In this document: positions 33,622 through 42,462 of the stretch, piece by piece
Layout of the letters: every line of letters begins with the position of its first letter
Position numbering within the stretch: position 1 is the stretch's first letter
Origin: Mesorhizobium sp. ZC-5
Lineage (GTDB): Bacteria; Pseudomonadota; Alphaproteobacteria; Rhizobiales; Rhizobiaceae
Length of the DNA stretch: 64,000 bases
Direction of reading: 5' to 3'
Assembly (NCBI RefSeq): GCF_025753855.1
Contig: NZ_JAOWPT010000003.1
Location: 248,001 to 312,000, forward strand
Translations under genes and position numbers: made by a program
The notes under the pieces: generated by a model
The model's database searches: none
The model's input: only the letters and a program-made list of their open reading frames with translations
What the model was told of the DNA's origin: nothing

Positions 33622-35418
33622 ATGCTCAACGTCGCTCCTGAAACGCTCATTGTTCGAAGCGAGATGCCGCTGAAGGCGCGCCCGGTCGAGGAACACACAT
33701 TCGCCAGCCATGACGGGACCGAACTTTTCTATCGCAAGTGGCCGGCCCTCACCGGGAAAGCCAAGGGTGCCATTCTCCTCTTCCACCGCGGCCACGAACA
33801 TGGCGGCCGCATGGCGCACATTCCGGACGAACTTGGGCTCGACGGCTTCGCCTTTTATGCCTGGGATGCGCGCAGCCACGGCCGGTCGCCGGGGCTGAGA
33901 GGCTATTCTGCTTCCTTCTCTGCGTCGGTGCGTGACGTCGACCGTTTCGTCAAACATGTGCAGGAAATCGACGGCTTTGCCATCGAAGACATCGCGGTCG
34001 TCGCCCAGTCGGTGGGCGCGGTACTGGCCGCGACATGGGTCCATGACTATGCGCCCAAAATCCGCGCGCTCGTGCTTGCCGCGCCGGCATTCGACGTGCG
34101 GCTCTATGTGCCTTTCGCCAGGGCGGGCATTAGTCTGTGGCAAAAGCTCAAGGGAACGTTCTTCGTCAATTCCTACGTCAAGGCACGCTTCCTGACGCAC
34201 GATGCGAGGCGCATCGCTTCCTTCGAAGCCGATCCGCTGATCACGAGGCCGATCGCTTCCAACATCCTGCTCGAGCTTTACGAGCAGGCGTCGCGTGTCG
34301 TGAAGGATGCGCGCGCCATCACCGTTCCGACCCAGTTGCTGATCTCCGGCAGCGATTTCGTCGTCCGCCAGGAACCGCAGCACGCGTTCTTCGTCAATCT
34401 CGGCAGTGCGATCAAGGAACGCCGTGTGCTGCCGGGTTTTTATCACGACACGCTGGGCGAAAAGGACCGCGCCCAGGCGTTCGGGCTGATACGCGGCTTC
34501 CTTGATGCCCGCTTCGCACGGCCTGCCGCGCCCGTCGATCTGCTGCAGGCCGACAAGGCGGGCCATACGCGTGACGAGAGCGACCATCTGGCGACGCCGT
34601 TGGCGCGGTTTTCCCCGGCAGGCCTTTATTGGGCGATGAACCGCCTTTCGATCAGGATCGCCGCGCGGTTTTCGGATGGCATAGCCACCGGCGTTGCGAC
34701 CGGTTTCGATTCCGGCTCGACGCTGGACTATGTCTACAGGAACGAGGAAAAGGGTTTCGGCCCCCTCGGGCGGCTGATCGACCGGATGTTCCTGGAGGCC
34801 ATCGGCTGGCGCGGGATCCGCTGCCGGAAGCAGCATATCGAAGCTTCCATAGCCGATGCGCTATCCCGTTTGGCCGCTGAAAAGCAGCCGGCCGCCGTCC
34901 TCGACATTGCCGCCGGCCATGGCCGCTATGTGCTGGATGCGGTGGCGGCTGCCGGAAAACCCGCCAGCATCCGGCTGCAGGATTATTCGACGGCGAATGT
35001 CGAGGCTGGCCGCAAGGCAATCCGCGAGCGCGGTCTTGAAGGCCTTGCCTCGTTCCATCTTGGCGATGCCTTCGATGGCGATGCGATTGCGGCGATCGAG
35101 CCAAGGCCCAACCTGGCGATCGTTTCGGGGCTCTACGAACTCTTCTCCGACAACACATTGGTCGCGCGTTCGCTCGACGGGCTTGCGCGCGCCATGCCGC
35201 GCGGAGGGCTGCTGATCTACACGAACCAGCCCTGGCATCCGCAACTCGAAATGATCGCCCGCAGCCTGACCTCGCATCGGGGCGGCAATGCCTGGGTGAT
35301 GCGGCGGCGGACGCAGGGCGAGATGGACCAGCTCGTCGAGGCTGCAGGCTTTCGCAAGATCGACCAGCGGATCGACGAGTGGGGCATCTTCACCGTCTCG
35401 CTGGCGGAGAGGGTCTGA
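33622..35418 (+). CDS. Alpha/beta hydrolase-SAM methyltransferase fusion, YnbC-like
   Basis: 598 residues. Residues 25-300 are a monoacylglycerol-lipase-like hydrolase: HRGHEHGGR, nucleophile S130 (VVAQSVGAV), acid D245 (SGSDFV), base H275 (FYHDTLGEKDR). Residues about 330-400 are a linker. Residues 415-598 are a class I SAM methyltransferase with motif I VLDIAAGHGRY (426-436). E. coli YnbC (about 585 residues) has the same two-domain plan. One chain could remove an acyl group and methylate the head group of a lipid. The gene starts 57 bp after the CDP-alcohol gene and ends 2 bp before the acyltransferase. Confidence 0.87.
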   Translation: MLNVAPETLIVRSEMPLKARPVEEHTFASHDGTELFYRKWPALTGKAKGAILLFHRGHEHGGRMAHIPDELGLDGFAFYAWDARSHGRSPGLRGYSASFSASVRDVDRFVKHVQEIDGFAIEDIAVVAQSVGAVLAATWVHDYAPKIRALVLAAPAFDVRLYVPFARAGISLWQKLKGTFFVNSYVKARFLTHDARRIASFEADPLITRPIASNILLELYEQASRVVKDARAITVPTQLLISGSDFVVRQEPQHAFFVNLGSAIKERRVLPGFYHDTLGEKDRAQAFGLIRGFLDARFARPAAPVDLLQADKAGHTRDESDHLATPLARFSPAGLYWAMNRLSIRIAARFSDGIATGVATGFDSGSTLDYVYRNEEKGFGPLGRLIDRMFLEAIGWRGIRCRKQHIEASIADALSRLAAEKQPAAVLDIAAGHGRYVLDAVAAAGKPASIRLQDYSTANVEAGRKAIRERGLEGLASFHLGDAFDGDAIAAIEPRPNLAIVSGLYELFSDNTLVARSLDGLARAMPRGGLLIYTNQPWHPQLEMIARSLTSHRGGNAWVMRRRTQGEMDQLVEAAGFRKIDQRIDEWGIFTVSLAERV

Positions 35419-35420
35419 CA

Positions 35421-36119
35421 GTGGCAATCGTCAGGGAAGACACGCGCAGCCAGGCATGGTGGCTATCGATCGATCTCAAGCCCGTCCTGCGTTCACTGAC
35501 CGCTTCGGCACTTGCCATGCTGGCGCGGCTGATCACCGGTGTGCGTCCGATCTGGCAAGGCTGCCAGCCCTCGCGGAAGCAGCGCATCTATTTCGCCAAC
35601 CATGGCAGCCATGTCGATTTCATCCTCCTGTCGTCATGCCTGCCGCCCGACCAGCGCGCGAAAACGCGCGGGGTCGCGGCGGCCGATTATTGGGGCAGGA
35701 CGCGATTTCGCCGGCTGATCTCCGAGGTGCTGCTCGGCGCCGTTCTCGTCGAGCGCAACTGGGTCGAGCGAAAGGCCGATCCTCTTGCCGTGCTGATCGA
35801 GGCGCTGGACCGGGGCGATACGCTGATCATGTTTCCCGAAGGCACCCGCAATATGGGCGAGGAACCGCTGCTGCGCTTCCGCAGCGGGCTTTATAGCCTC
35901 GCCACCGCAAGACCGGATGTCGAACTGATCCCTTGCTGGCTGGAGAACATGTCGCGTGTCCTGCCGAAGGGCGAGTTCCTGCCCGTGCCGCTGCTTTGCC
36001 GCGCCATCTTCGGCGCGCCCGTCATCCCCAGCCCTGGCGAGGAGAAATATGCATTCCTTGCCCGCGCCCGTGGCGCACTGCTTGCGCTCGATCCGAAATC
36101 CAAGGGAGAGAAATCTTGA
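35421..36119 (+). CDS. Lysophospholipid acyltransferase (PlsC-like)
   Basis: 232 residues from GTG 35421, with GGAGAGGG seven bases upstream and 2 bp after the fusion gene. Acyltransferase block I is NHGSHVDF (H61, D66; H-x4-D) and block III is FPEGTRN (138-144). A hydrophobic N-terminal segment (LTASALAMLARLITG) would dock it on the inner membrane. It would acylate lysophosphatidic acid or a related lipid. This gene is not part of E. coli ynbABCD, so the operon here has an added acyl step. Its stop overlaps the cytidylyltransferase start. Confidence 0.88.
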   Translation: MAIVREDTRSQAWWLSIDLKPVLRSLTASALAMLARLITGVRPIWQGCQPSRKQRIYFANHGSHVDFILLSSCLPPDQRAKTRGVAAADYWGRTRFRRLISEVLLGAVLVERNWVERKADPLAVLIEALDRGDTLIMFPEGTRNMGEEPLLRFRSGLYSLATARPDVELIPCWLENMSRVLPKGEFLPVPLLCRAIFGAPVIPSPGEEKYAFLARARGALLALDPKSKGEKS

Positions 36120-37048
36120 TCCGCGAAACGGCACTGCTGATGGGCGGCCTGATCGGCGTTCTGTCGTCGGCGAGCGCGGTGGCCGCCATTCTGTCTTTCC
36201 GCGCCGGCGCGACGCTCAGCCCGGCGCTTCAGAACCTCAACCAGCGCATCAAGGCGTGGTGGCTGATGGTGCTGCTGATCTCCGGCGCATTCATCTGCGG
36301 CAAGGCCGGCGTGATCGTTCTCTTCGCCTTCGTCTCGTTCGCGGCGCTGCGCGAATATGTGACGCTGACCTATTCGCGACGAAGCGATCACCGGGTGCTG
36401 CTCGGCATGTTCGGCATCGTCATTCCCGTGCAGTATTTGCTCGTCTGGAGCGAATGGTACGGGCTGTTTTCGGTGTTCATCCCGGTCTACTGCTTTCTGG
36501 TGATGCCGGCGCTGACAGCGCTGCGCGGCGACACCGAGCGCTTTCTCGATCGCGTCGCCGAACAGCAATGGGGCATCATGCTTGCGGTCTATTGCATCAG
36601 CCACGTGCCGGCGCTGATGACGCTGCCGATCCCCGGCTTCGAAGGCCGCGGCCTGCTGCTCATCGCCTTCCTCATCATTACCGTGCAGGGCAGCGACGTG
36701 CTGCAGTACATCTTCGGCAAGTTGATGGGCAGGCATGTGATATCGGCGAGCGTGTCGCCGTCGAAGACCTGGGAAGGCCTGGTCGGGGGCATGGCCAGCG
36801 CCACCCTGCTTGGCGGCATGCTGCATTGGCTGACGCCGTTTTCCGCGCTGGAGGCGGCGGCCATCGCCGCGCTCAGCTGCCTGATGGGTTTTTTCGGCGG
36901 GCTCGTCGCCTCGGCGATAAAGCGGGATCGCGGCGTCAAGGATTGGGGCAACATGATCGAGGGCCATGGCGGCATGCTCGACCGGGCCGACAGCCTGATC
37001 TTCGCGGCGCCGGTGTTTTTCCATCTGGTCCGCTATCTCTGGACCTGA
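36116..37048 (+). CDS. Phosphatidate cytidylyltransferase (CdsA family, YnbB-like)
   Basis: 310 residues from TTG 36116, whose TTGA overlaps the previous stop; AGGGAGAG stands upstream. About eight membrane helices. The CdsA signature is complete: SPSKTWEG (214-221) and S-A-I-K-R-D-R-G-V-K-D (266-276) followed by HGGMLDRAD (284-292). It makes CDP-diacylglycerol from phosphatidate and CTP. A housekeeping cdsA is expected elsewhere, so this is a second copy dedicated to the operon. Last gene of the cluster; it is convergent with the TauE gene. Confidence 0.9.
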   Translation: MIRETALLMGGLIGVLSSASAVAAILSFRAGATLSPALQNLNQRIKAWWLMVLLISGAFICGKAGVIVLFAFVSFAALREYVTLTYSRRSDHRVLLGMFGIVIPVQYLLVWSEWYGLFSVFIPVYCFLVMPALTALRGDTERFLDRVAEQQWGIMLAVYCISHVPALMTLPIPGFEGRGLLLIAFLIITVQGSDVLQYIFGKLMGRHVISASVSPSKTWEGLVGGMASATLLGGMLHWLTPFSALEAAAIAALSCLMGFFGGLVASAIKRDRGVKDWGNMIEGHGGMLDRADSLIFAAPVFFHLVRYLWT

Positions 37049-37078
37049 TGTTCGATGGGACGCATCAGGCGGTCGAGG

Positions 37079-37909
37079 CTAGCTCACGATGTCCCATATG
37101 AACCGGGCGCACACCAGAAGCAGAAATATCCCGAATGACGTTTCGAGCGTCCGGCGCGGCAGCGCATGCGCAAGCGCGACGCCGAGGCGGGCGGTCAGAA
37201 GCGATGTCGGGATCGTCAGGGCAAAGGCGGCCAGCGATACGAAGCCGATCGCATCCGGAGGCAGGTCTGGGCGACCGTAGCCGGCGGCCATGTAGCCCAG
37301 TGTCCCCGGGATGGCGATAAGGACGCCGACGCCAGCGGCGGTAGACACCGCGCGATGGATCGGCTCGCCGTGCAATGTCATCACGAGGTTCGTCAAGGCC
37401 CCGCCGCCGATTCCCATCAGCGAGGAGGCAAGGCCGATCGCGGCGCCATAGAGGCGCATGATGCCTTTTGACGAGGGTTCCTCTCGCACCCGCCAGCCCT
37501 TTCCGCCGGTGATCAGTTTTGCCGCGTTCACCGTCGCGACGCCGATGAAGACCACTTGGAACACGACTGGATCGGCATAGCGCGCAATGACCGCGCCGAT
37601 CATCACGCCCGCCAGGATCGGCAGCGCCCAAAGATGCAGGAGCGCCAGATCCACCGTGCCCTTGGCATAATGAGCCCGCGCTGACATGATCGAGGTGGGT
37701 ACGATGACTGCGAGCGACGTTCCGACCGCGAGCGGCATCGCGACCTCGGGCTTGTATCCAAGAACGCCGAATATCTCGTAGAAGACAGGCACCGAGATGG
37801 CGCCGCCGCCGACGCCGAACAGGCCGGCGAGGAAGCCGGTCGCCGCCCCGGCCACCAGGAGTGCTGCGACCAGTGTCAGGAGCGTCTGGGGGTCGGCAAG
37901 TGCCTCCAA
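37079..37909 (-). CDS. TauE/SafE family permease
   Basis: 276 residues from TTG 37909, just after the stop of the upstream dehydrogenase; another TTG (37960) is open but overlaps that gene. Eight or so membrane helices in two halves. Each half has the family G-x-G-G-G motif: GLFGVGGGAISVPVFY and SLMGIGGGALTNLVM. The family exports sulfite, sulfoacetate or other organosulfonates, and some members move carboxylates. It ends the leftward FAH-HIBADH-TauE transcript, so it may export a by-product of that pathway. Confidence 0.88.
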   Translation of the reverse strand: MEALADPQTLLTLVAALLVAGAATGFLAGLFGVGGGAISVPVFYEIFGVLGYKPEVAMPLAVGTSLAVIVPTSIMSARAHYAKGTVDLALLHLWALPILAGVMIGAVIARYADPVVFQVVFIGVATVNAAKLITGGKGWRVREEPSSKGIMRLYGAAIGLASSLMGIGGGALTNLVMTLHGEPIHRAVSTAAGVGVLIAIPGTLGYMAAGYGRPDLPPDAIGFVSLAAFALTIPTSLLTARLGVALAHALPRRTLETSFGIFLLLVCARFIWDIVS

Positions 37910-37913
37910 GGCG

Positions 37914-38783
37914 CTAGCCCAGCAGCATGCGCGTGAGGGTGGCACCGTCGAAGCGCCCAAGTCCTTCGGCGCGCGCGCGGTCGTAGCTGGTCTTGGCAGC
38001 CTCGGACAGTGGCAGCCGGTTGCCGCCCGTGGCTGCGAACCGAAGTGCCAGATCGAGGTCCTTGGCGAGCCCCGCTATATCGAAGGTGCCCGGTTGATCG
38101 GTGCCTGTGAGCGTATCCACCAAGACCTGCGCGCGGTTCTTGAGAACGGTCGGCCCGGCCGAGCTGTCGGCGATCAGGCTGACCGCCTTCTCGGTCGGGA
38201 TTCCAGTTCCTTGGAGGAGTGTCATCGCCTCCGCCAGCGTCTGCCAGTAGATCGCAAGCGGCAGGTTGATGGCGAGCTTCATCTGCGCGCCGCTGCCTGC
38301 GGGGCCGAGATGCTCGACCCGGCGGCAGAGCTGCTCGAGGATCGGTTTGGCCCGCGCGAAGGCGGCGTCGGTACCGCCTGCCATCCCGAGAAGTTGTCCC
38401 TTCAGGGCGGGCGCAACCGTGCCGCCGACCGGACAATCGACAAAGTCGCCGCCGGCCGCCGCTATCCGGGCTGCAACGGCACGGCTCTCGTCGGGCAGGA
38501 TGGTCGACATGTCGACCACGAGGCGTCCGTCGATTCCGGCGGCGACGAGCCCTTCCGCCAGGGCCTCGACAGCCGCAGCATCGGTCAGCGAGATCAGGAT
38601 GACGTCGCACGACGCAAGCGCGGCGAGATCGGTCGCAGTTCCCGCGCCGGCATCGGCGGCCTGGGCGGTGCGTTCGGGAGTCCGGTTCCAGACCGTCACC
38701 TGGTGCCCCGTCTCGATAAGGCGGCGCGCGAAAGCGGTGCCCATGCGGCCGGTCCCGGCGATTCCGATCATACTCATGGCCAT
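37914..38783 (-). CDS. NAD(P)-dependent beta-hydroxyacid dehydrogenase (HIBADH family)
   Basis: 289 residues. Rossmann motif IGIAGTGRMGTAFARRL at the start, VDMSTILPDESR in the middle, substrate motif DCPVGGTVAPALKGQL, and the catalytic lysine in GAQMKLAINL. This is the 3-hydroxyisobutyrate/tartronate semialdehyde reductase superfamily, and the substrate cannot be told. An ATG at 38777 fits the GAGGGAGA Shine-Dalgarno slightly better than 38783. It lies between FAH and TauE genes on one strand, 54 bp after FAH. Confidence 0.9.
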   Translation of the reverse strand: MAMSMIGIAGTGRMGTAFARRLIETGHQVTVWNRTPERTAQAADAGAGTATDLAALASCDVILISLTDAAAVEALAEGLVAAGIDGRLVVDMSTILPDESRAVAARIAAAGGDFVDCPVGGTVAPALKGQLLGMAGGTDAAFARAKPILEQLCRRVEHLGPAGSGAQMKLAINLPLAIYWQTLAEAMTLLQGTGIPTEKAVSLIADSSAGPTVLKNRAQVLVDTLTGTDQPGTFDIAGLAKDLDLALRFAATGGNRLPLSEAAKTSYDRARAEGLGRFDGATLTRMLLG

Positions 38784-38837
38784 TCTCCCTCGGTCAGTCC
38801 GAGGATCTGCGACGTCGTTTCCCCGGCGCGGCGAGGC

Positions 38838-39536
38838 TCACCCGACAGAAGCTCCAATGCGCACCTGCATGGGCGCCAGTCCGTCGACGGAACAATCGAG
38901 CACGTCTCCAGTGACGACGGCACCGACACCCGCCGGCGTGCCGGTCATGATGATGTCGCCGGGCATCAGGCGGTGCTGCTCGGAAAGCTTCGCGATGATC
39001 TCGTCGATCTTCCAGATCATCAGCGAGATGTCGGCATCCTGGCGCACGTCGCCGTTGACCTTGAGACGCACATGGCCGGTAGCGAGCACGCCGCTGTCCT
39101 CCACGCGCGTGATCGGGCCGACCGGGGCGGAAAGGTCGAAAGCTTTGGTCACTTCCCACGGCAGCCCCTTGGCGAGAGCCTCGGCCTGGTGGTCGCGCCG
39201 GGTCATGTCGAGCCCGACAGCATAACCGAAAATGTGCTTCGACGCGTCCGCCTCGGAAATGTTGTAGCCGCCCGACTTCAAGGCGACGATCAACTCGCAC
39301 TCGTAGTGGAAGTTGTTGGTGAACACCGGATAGGGGATTTCGCCGCCATTCTTCACGACGGCATCCGCCGGCTTCATGAAGATGACCGGTGGATCACGCT
39401 CGTCGGCATTCATCTCGCGGATGTGGGCGACGTAGTTCTTGCCGATGCAATAGATGCGCCGGACCGGGAACTTCTCGTCCGAGCCGGTGATATCCAGTTG
39501 AGCCTGGGGCGGTGCCAAAACGGCGTAAGAAACCAA
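38838..39536 (-). CDS. Fumarylacetoacetate hydrolase family protein (fumarylpyruvate hydrolase-like)
   Basis: 232 residues from TTG 39536, with AAAGGAG eight bases upstream; a longer open frame (to 39683) has no family character. The FAH fold is clear: IYCIGKNYVAH, PPVIFMKPADA, FHYECELIVAL (metal-binding E-x-E), FGYAVGLDMTRRD, and MTGTPAGVG. The short length fits acylpyruvases such as fumarylpyruvate hydrolase, which split 2,4-diketoacids from aromatic or dicarboxylate breakdown. First gene of the leftward transcript and divergent from the ABC importer. Confidence 0.92.
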   Translation of the reverse strand: MVSYAVLAPPQAQLDITGSDEKFPVRRIYCIGKNYVAHIREMNADERDPPVIFMKPADAVVKNGGEIPYPVFTNNFHYECELIVALKSGGYNISEADASKHIFGYAVGLDMTRRDHQAEALAKGLPWEVTKAFDLSAPVGPITRVEDSGVLATGHVRLKVNGDVRQDADISLMIWKIDEIIAKLSEQHRLMPGDIIMTGTPAGVGAVVTGDVLDCSVDGLAPMQVRIGASVG

Positions 39537-39635
39537 CGGACGTACTCCTTTAATCAGTGATTGTGGCGTCTCCGGACAGCCGTCTCCGCGGCGCGGGCCC
39601 ACAACAGGATTTCCCAGATCAGCAGCCAATTCAAG

Positions 39636-39666
39636 ATATGAAATGCATTTTTCGAACGTTTCATAT
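39636..39666. promoter_or_regulatory. Inverted repeat in the FAH / ABC-importer divergent promoter
   Basis: ATATGAAA (39636-39643) and TTTCATAT (39659-39666) are perfect 8-bp arms around a 15-bp spacer, in the AT-rich centre of the 228-bp gap. A shared operator, perhaps for the GntR protein at 42462, is inferred. Confidence 0.5.
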
Positions 39667-39764
39667 ATTATTTTGCAAAACACGGCAGTTCGTATACCTT
39701 GATTGTGGGGCGACGGCAGTGGTCTGGCGGCGTTCCAACAACGATGAGTGGGAGGAACAAACTC

Positions 39765-40799
39765 ATGACGCTTGACACCCAGATATCGCGCCGAACCTTC
39801 GGAAAGCTGGCGGCCGCCGGCGTGACCGCCGCATTCGTGGGAGCGCCGGCGATTGTGCGCGCGCAGACCGCAATCACCTTCGCCGTGCCGAACCCTTCGG
39901 CCCTGACCTGGCTGCCCTATTGGGTCGCCGTTGGCGAAGGTTACTTTGAGGAGGAAGGACTGAAACCAACGCTGGAGGCGATCGACGGTTCTTCCGCCGT
40001 GCTGCAGGCCATGTCAGCCGGCCAGGCCCAGATCGGCGCGCCCGGACCCGGCCCGGTGCTCGGCGCCCGCGCCCGTGGCGTCGACGTCAAATTCATCTAC
40101 AACCTCTACCCGAAATCGGTGTTCGGTCTCCTGGTGAAGGAAGAGAGCGAGTTCAAGCAGCCCGCGGACCTGAAGGGAAAGGTGATCGGCGTCGGCACCG
40201 CGGACGGTGCCGAAGTCTCGTTCACCCGCGCCATCATGACCGATCTCGGCATGAAGGAAGGCACGGACTATACCTTCCTTCCAGTGGGCGACGGCGGGAC
40301 GGCGGCAGTGGCCTTCCTGCGCGATGAAGTCTCATGTTACGCCGGGGCGGTGTCGGATGCCGCAATCCTTGGAGCACGTGGCTTGAAGCTGCGCGAGATC
40401 ACGCCGGAGGCCTATCTGGGGTTTTTCGGCAACGGGATAGCGATGCTGGAAAGCCAGATGGCAGCGACGCCGGACCTGGCGCCGAAGTTCGGCAAGGCGC
40501 TCGTGCGTGGCACCAAGTTCTCGATCGATCCCGCCAACAAGGACAAGGCGCTCGCGCATTGCGCCGTCGGCAACCCGCAGGAAGGCGAAGACAAGGATTT
40601 CGCCGCATCGCTGCTGACGGGCGTGATCCATCGGATGACCCCGACCGACGCCTTCATCGCTCAGGGCTATGGCTTCCAGCCGGCCGAGCATTGGCAGGAG
40701 ATCCACGACTCCGCCGTAGCATCGGGGGCGCTCGAAAAGCCGCTCGACGATCTGGCGGCGGTTTACACGAACGAGTTCGTGGCAGGCTGGAACGCCTGA
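39765..40799 (+). CDS. ABC transporter substrate-binding protein (NitT/TauT type, Tat signal)
   Basis: 344 residues from ATG 39765 (GGAGG nine bases upstream). The first 32 residues are a twin-arginine signal (ISRRTFGKLAAAGVTAAFVG, cut near VRAQ). The mature protein is a SsuA/ThiY/TauA-like binding protein: WLPYWVAVGEGYFEEEGL near the start and LKGKVIGVGTADGAE in the middle. Ligands of this group are sulfonates, pyrimidines, nitriles or aromatic acids; the ligand here is unknown. A Tat signal means the protein folds before export. Its stop overlaps the ATPase start. Confidence 0.9.
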   Translation: MTLDTQISRRTFGKLAAAGVTAAFVGAPAIVRAQTAITFAVPNPSALTWLPYWVAVGEGYFEEEGLKPTLEAIDGSSAVLQAMSAGQAQIGAPGPGPVLGARARGVDVKFIYNLYPKSVFGLLVKEESEFKQPADLKGKVIGVGTADGAEVSFTRAIMTDLGMKEGTDYTFLPVGDGGTAAVAFLRDEVSCYAGAVSDAAILGARGLKLREITPEAYLGFFGNGIAMLESQMAATPDLAPKFGKALVRGTKFSIDPANKDKALAHCAVGNPQEGEDKDFAASLLTGVIHRMTPTDAFIAQGYGFQPAEHWQEIHDSAVASGALEKPLDDLAAVYTNEFVAGWNA

Positions 40800-41617
40800 T
40801 GACGATGGTGGAGCCTCGCCCGTTGCGCTCCGAGCCGGCTGCACCTCCGGTGCGGCCGGTCTATGAGATCGAGCGGCTGACGAAGACCTATGCCCGCAAC
40901 AGCCTGACCGCGCTGACGGACGTGAACCTGACCCTTCGCAAGGGCGAGTTCGTGTCGGTGATCGGTTCGTCGGGTTGCGGGAAGTCGACGCTGCTGAAGA
41001 TCATGGCGGGGCTCCTGCCGCCGACCAAGGGACGGGTCGTGCTCGAAGGGCAGCCGGTGATGGGGCCTCGGCCCGATATCGGCATGATGTTCCAGCAGGC
41101 GACGCTGCTGCCGTGGAAGACGACGGTCGAGAACATCCTGCTGCCGATCGAGATCCACAGCGGCCGCGCCGCCGCGAAGGCTGCTGCGGGCCGCGCGCGG
41201 GAATTGCTGCAGCTCGTCGGACTGGGCGAGTTCGGCAACGTCTACCCGGGCGAACTTTCGGGCGGCATGGCGCAGCGCGCCGCCATCTGCCGCATGCTGA
41301 TCGCCGATCCAGCAGTGCTGCTGCTCGACGAACCGTTTTCCGCGCTCGACGAACTGACGCGGGACTTCATGAACATGGAGCTGCAGCGCATCTGCATGGA
41401 GCGCCAGGCGACGGCGTTCCTCGTCACCCATTCAATCGCGGAGGCGGTGATCCTGTCCGATCGGATACTCGTCATGCAGCCGCGTCCGGGCCGGATCGTT
41501 GAAGATGTGCCCATCGATCTTTCGCGTCCGCGCACACTGGAAATGATCAACACGCCGCGCTTCGGCGAGATCGTGGCGTATATTCGCAACCTCTTGGGGC
41601 GGGAGGCTTTCGCATGA
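40799..41617 (+). CDS. ABC transporter ATP-binding protein (NitT/TauT type)
   Basis: 272 residues from ATG 40799, overlapping the binding-protein stop (ATGA). Walker A is IGSSGCGKST, the Q-loop FQQATLLPW, the signature LSGGMAQR and Walker B LLLDEPFSALDE, with H-loop VTHSIAEAV. It is of the SsuB/TauB subfamily. Frames upstream in the same phase belong to the previous gene's region and are rejected. The permease overlaps its end. Confidence 0.93.
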   Translation: MTMVEPRPLRSEPAAPPVRPVYEIERLTKTYARNSLTALTDVNLTLRKGEFVSVIGSSGCGKSTLLKIMAGLLPPTKGRVVLEGQPVMGPRPDIGMMFQQATLLPWKTTVENILLPIEIHSGRAAAKAAAGRARELLQLVGLGEFGNVYPGELSGGMAQRAAICRMLIADPAVLLLDEPFSALDELTRDFMNMELQRICMERQATAFLVTHSIAEAVILSDRILVMQPRPGRIVEDVPIDLSRPRTLEMINTPRFGEIVAYIRNLLGREAFA

Positions 41618-42462
41618 CCAAGGCTTCGAACACGGCAGGTGCGGATACTGTCTGGGTCGAACGGGACGCACTGATCGACAGGATCCCGCGTTGGCTGGCC
41701 ATGACGATCCTGTTCGTCATCGCGGTCGGAGTCTGGGACTTCGTCACGCGGATGGGATGGGTGTCTCCGATCATACTGCCCAGTCCGAAGGAGACGCTGG
41801 ACGACCTGATCTTCGTCGGGCGCAATCTGGTCACCGGCGACTACATGCTGGGAGCCCTATGGACGACGACGCTGACCGTCATCTATGGGTTCCTGATCGC
41901 CACCGTGATCGGGTTCTCGCTTGGCGTGCTGGTCGGCGAGACGAAGTTCGGCGAACGCGCGGTGATGCCTTACCTGGTTGCGATCGACACGATGCCGAAA
42001 ATCGCCTTCGCGCCGCTCTTCATTGCGTGGCTCGGCTTCGATATCTCCTCGAAGGTGGCGCTTGCCGCTTTCATCGCCACATTCGCGATCGTGGTGGCGA
42101 CGGCGGCGGGATTGTATGCCGCGAGCGAAAACGAACGGATGCTGTTCAAGTCGATGGGCGCGTCGCGAATGCAGACGCTGATCCGGCTCAAGCTGCCGAC
42201 CGGATTGCCTTACATCTTCACCGGCCTCAAGATTGCGTCCGTCGGTGTGATGGCCGGCGCGATCACGGGAGAGTTCCTGGGCGGCGGCAAGGGATTCGGG
42301 GCGCTGATACGGCAGTCGGCCAGCCAGATGAACACGCCGCGCGTGTTTGCGCTCATTCTTTATCTCAGCCTTCTCGGTCTGGCGCTCTATTTCAGTATCG
42401 CCTGGATGCAGCGTAGACTTGTTTTCTGGAACAAGTCGGACCGGTTGGGGGCGATTGGCTGA
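41614..42462 (+). CDS. ABC transporter permease (NitT/TauT type)
   Basis: 282 residues with six membrane helices. The cytoplasmic EAA-like loop GASRMQTLIRLKLPTGLPYI links to the ATPase, and the TMPKIAFAPLFIAWLGF segment is typical of SsuC/TauC permeases. Start overlaps the ATPase stop by 4 bp, and its stop overlaps the GntR start by 1 bp, so all four genes are coupled. Confidence 0.93.
   Translation: MTKASNTAGADTVWVERDALIDRIPRWLAMTILFVIAVGVWDFVTRMGWVSPIILPSPKETLDDLIFVGRNLVTGDYMLGALWTTTLTVIYGFLIATVIGFSLGVLVGETKFGERAVMPYLVAIDTMPKIAFAPLFIAWLGFDISSKVALAAFIATFAIVVATAAGLYAASENERMLFKSMGASRMQTLIRLKLPTGLPYIFTGLKIASVGVMAGAITGEFLGGGKGFGALIRQSASQMNTPRVFALILYLSLLGLALYFSIAWMQRRLVFWNKSDRLGAIG

Noticed and set aside
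37797-39560. 587-codon + strand frame
   Set aside because: It lies opposite three well-supported minus-strand genes (TauE, HIBADH, FAH) and has no recognisable domain.
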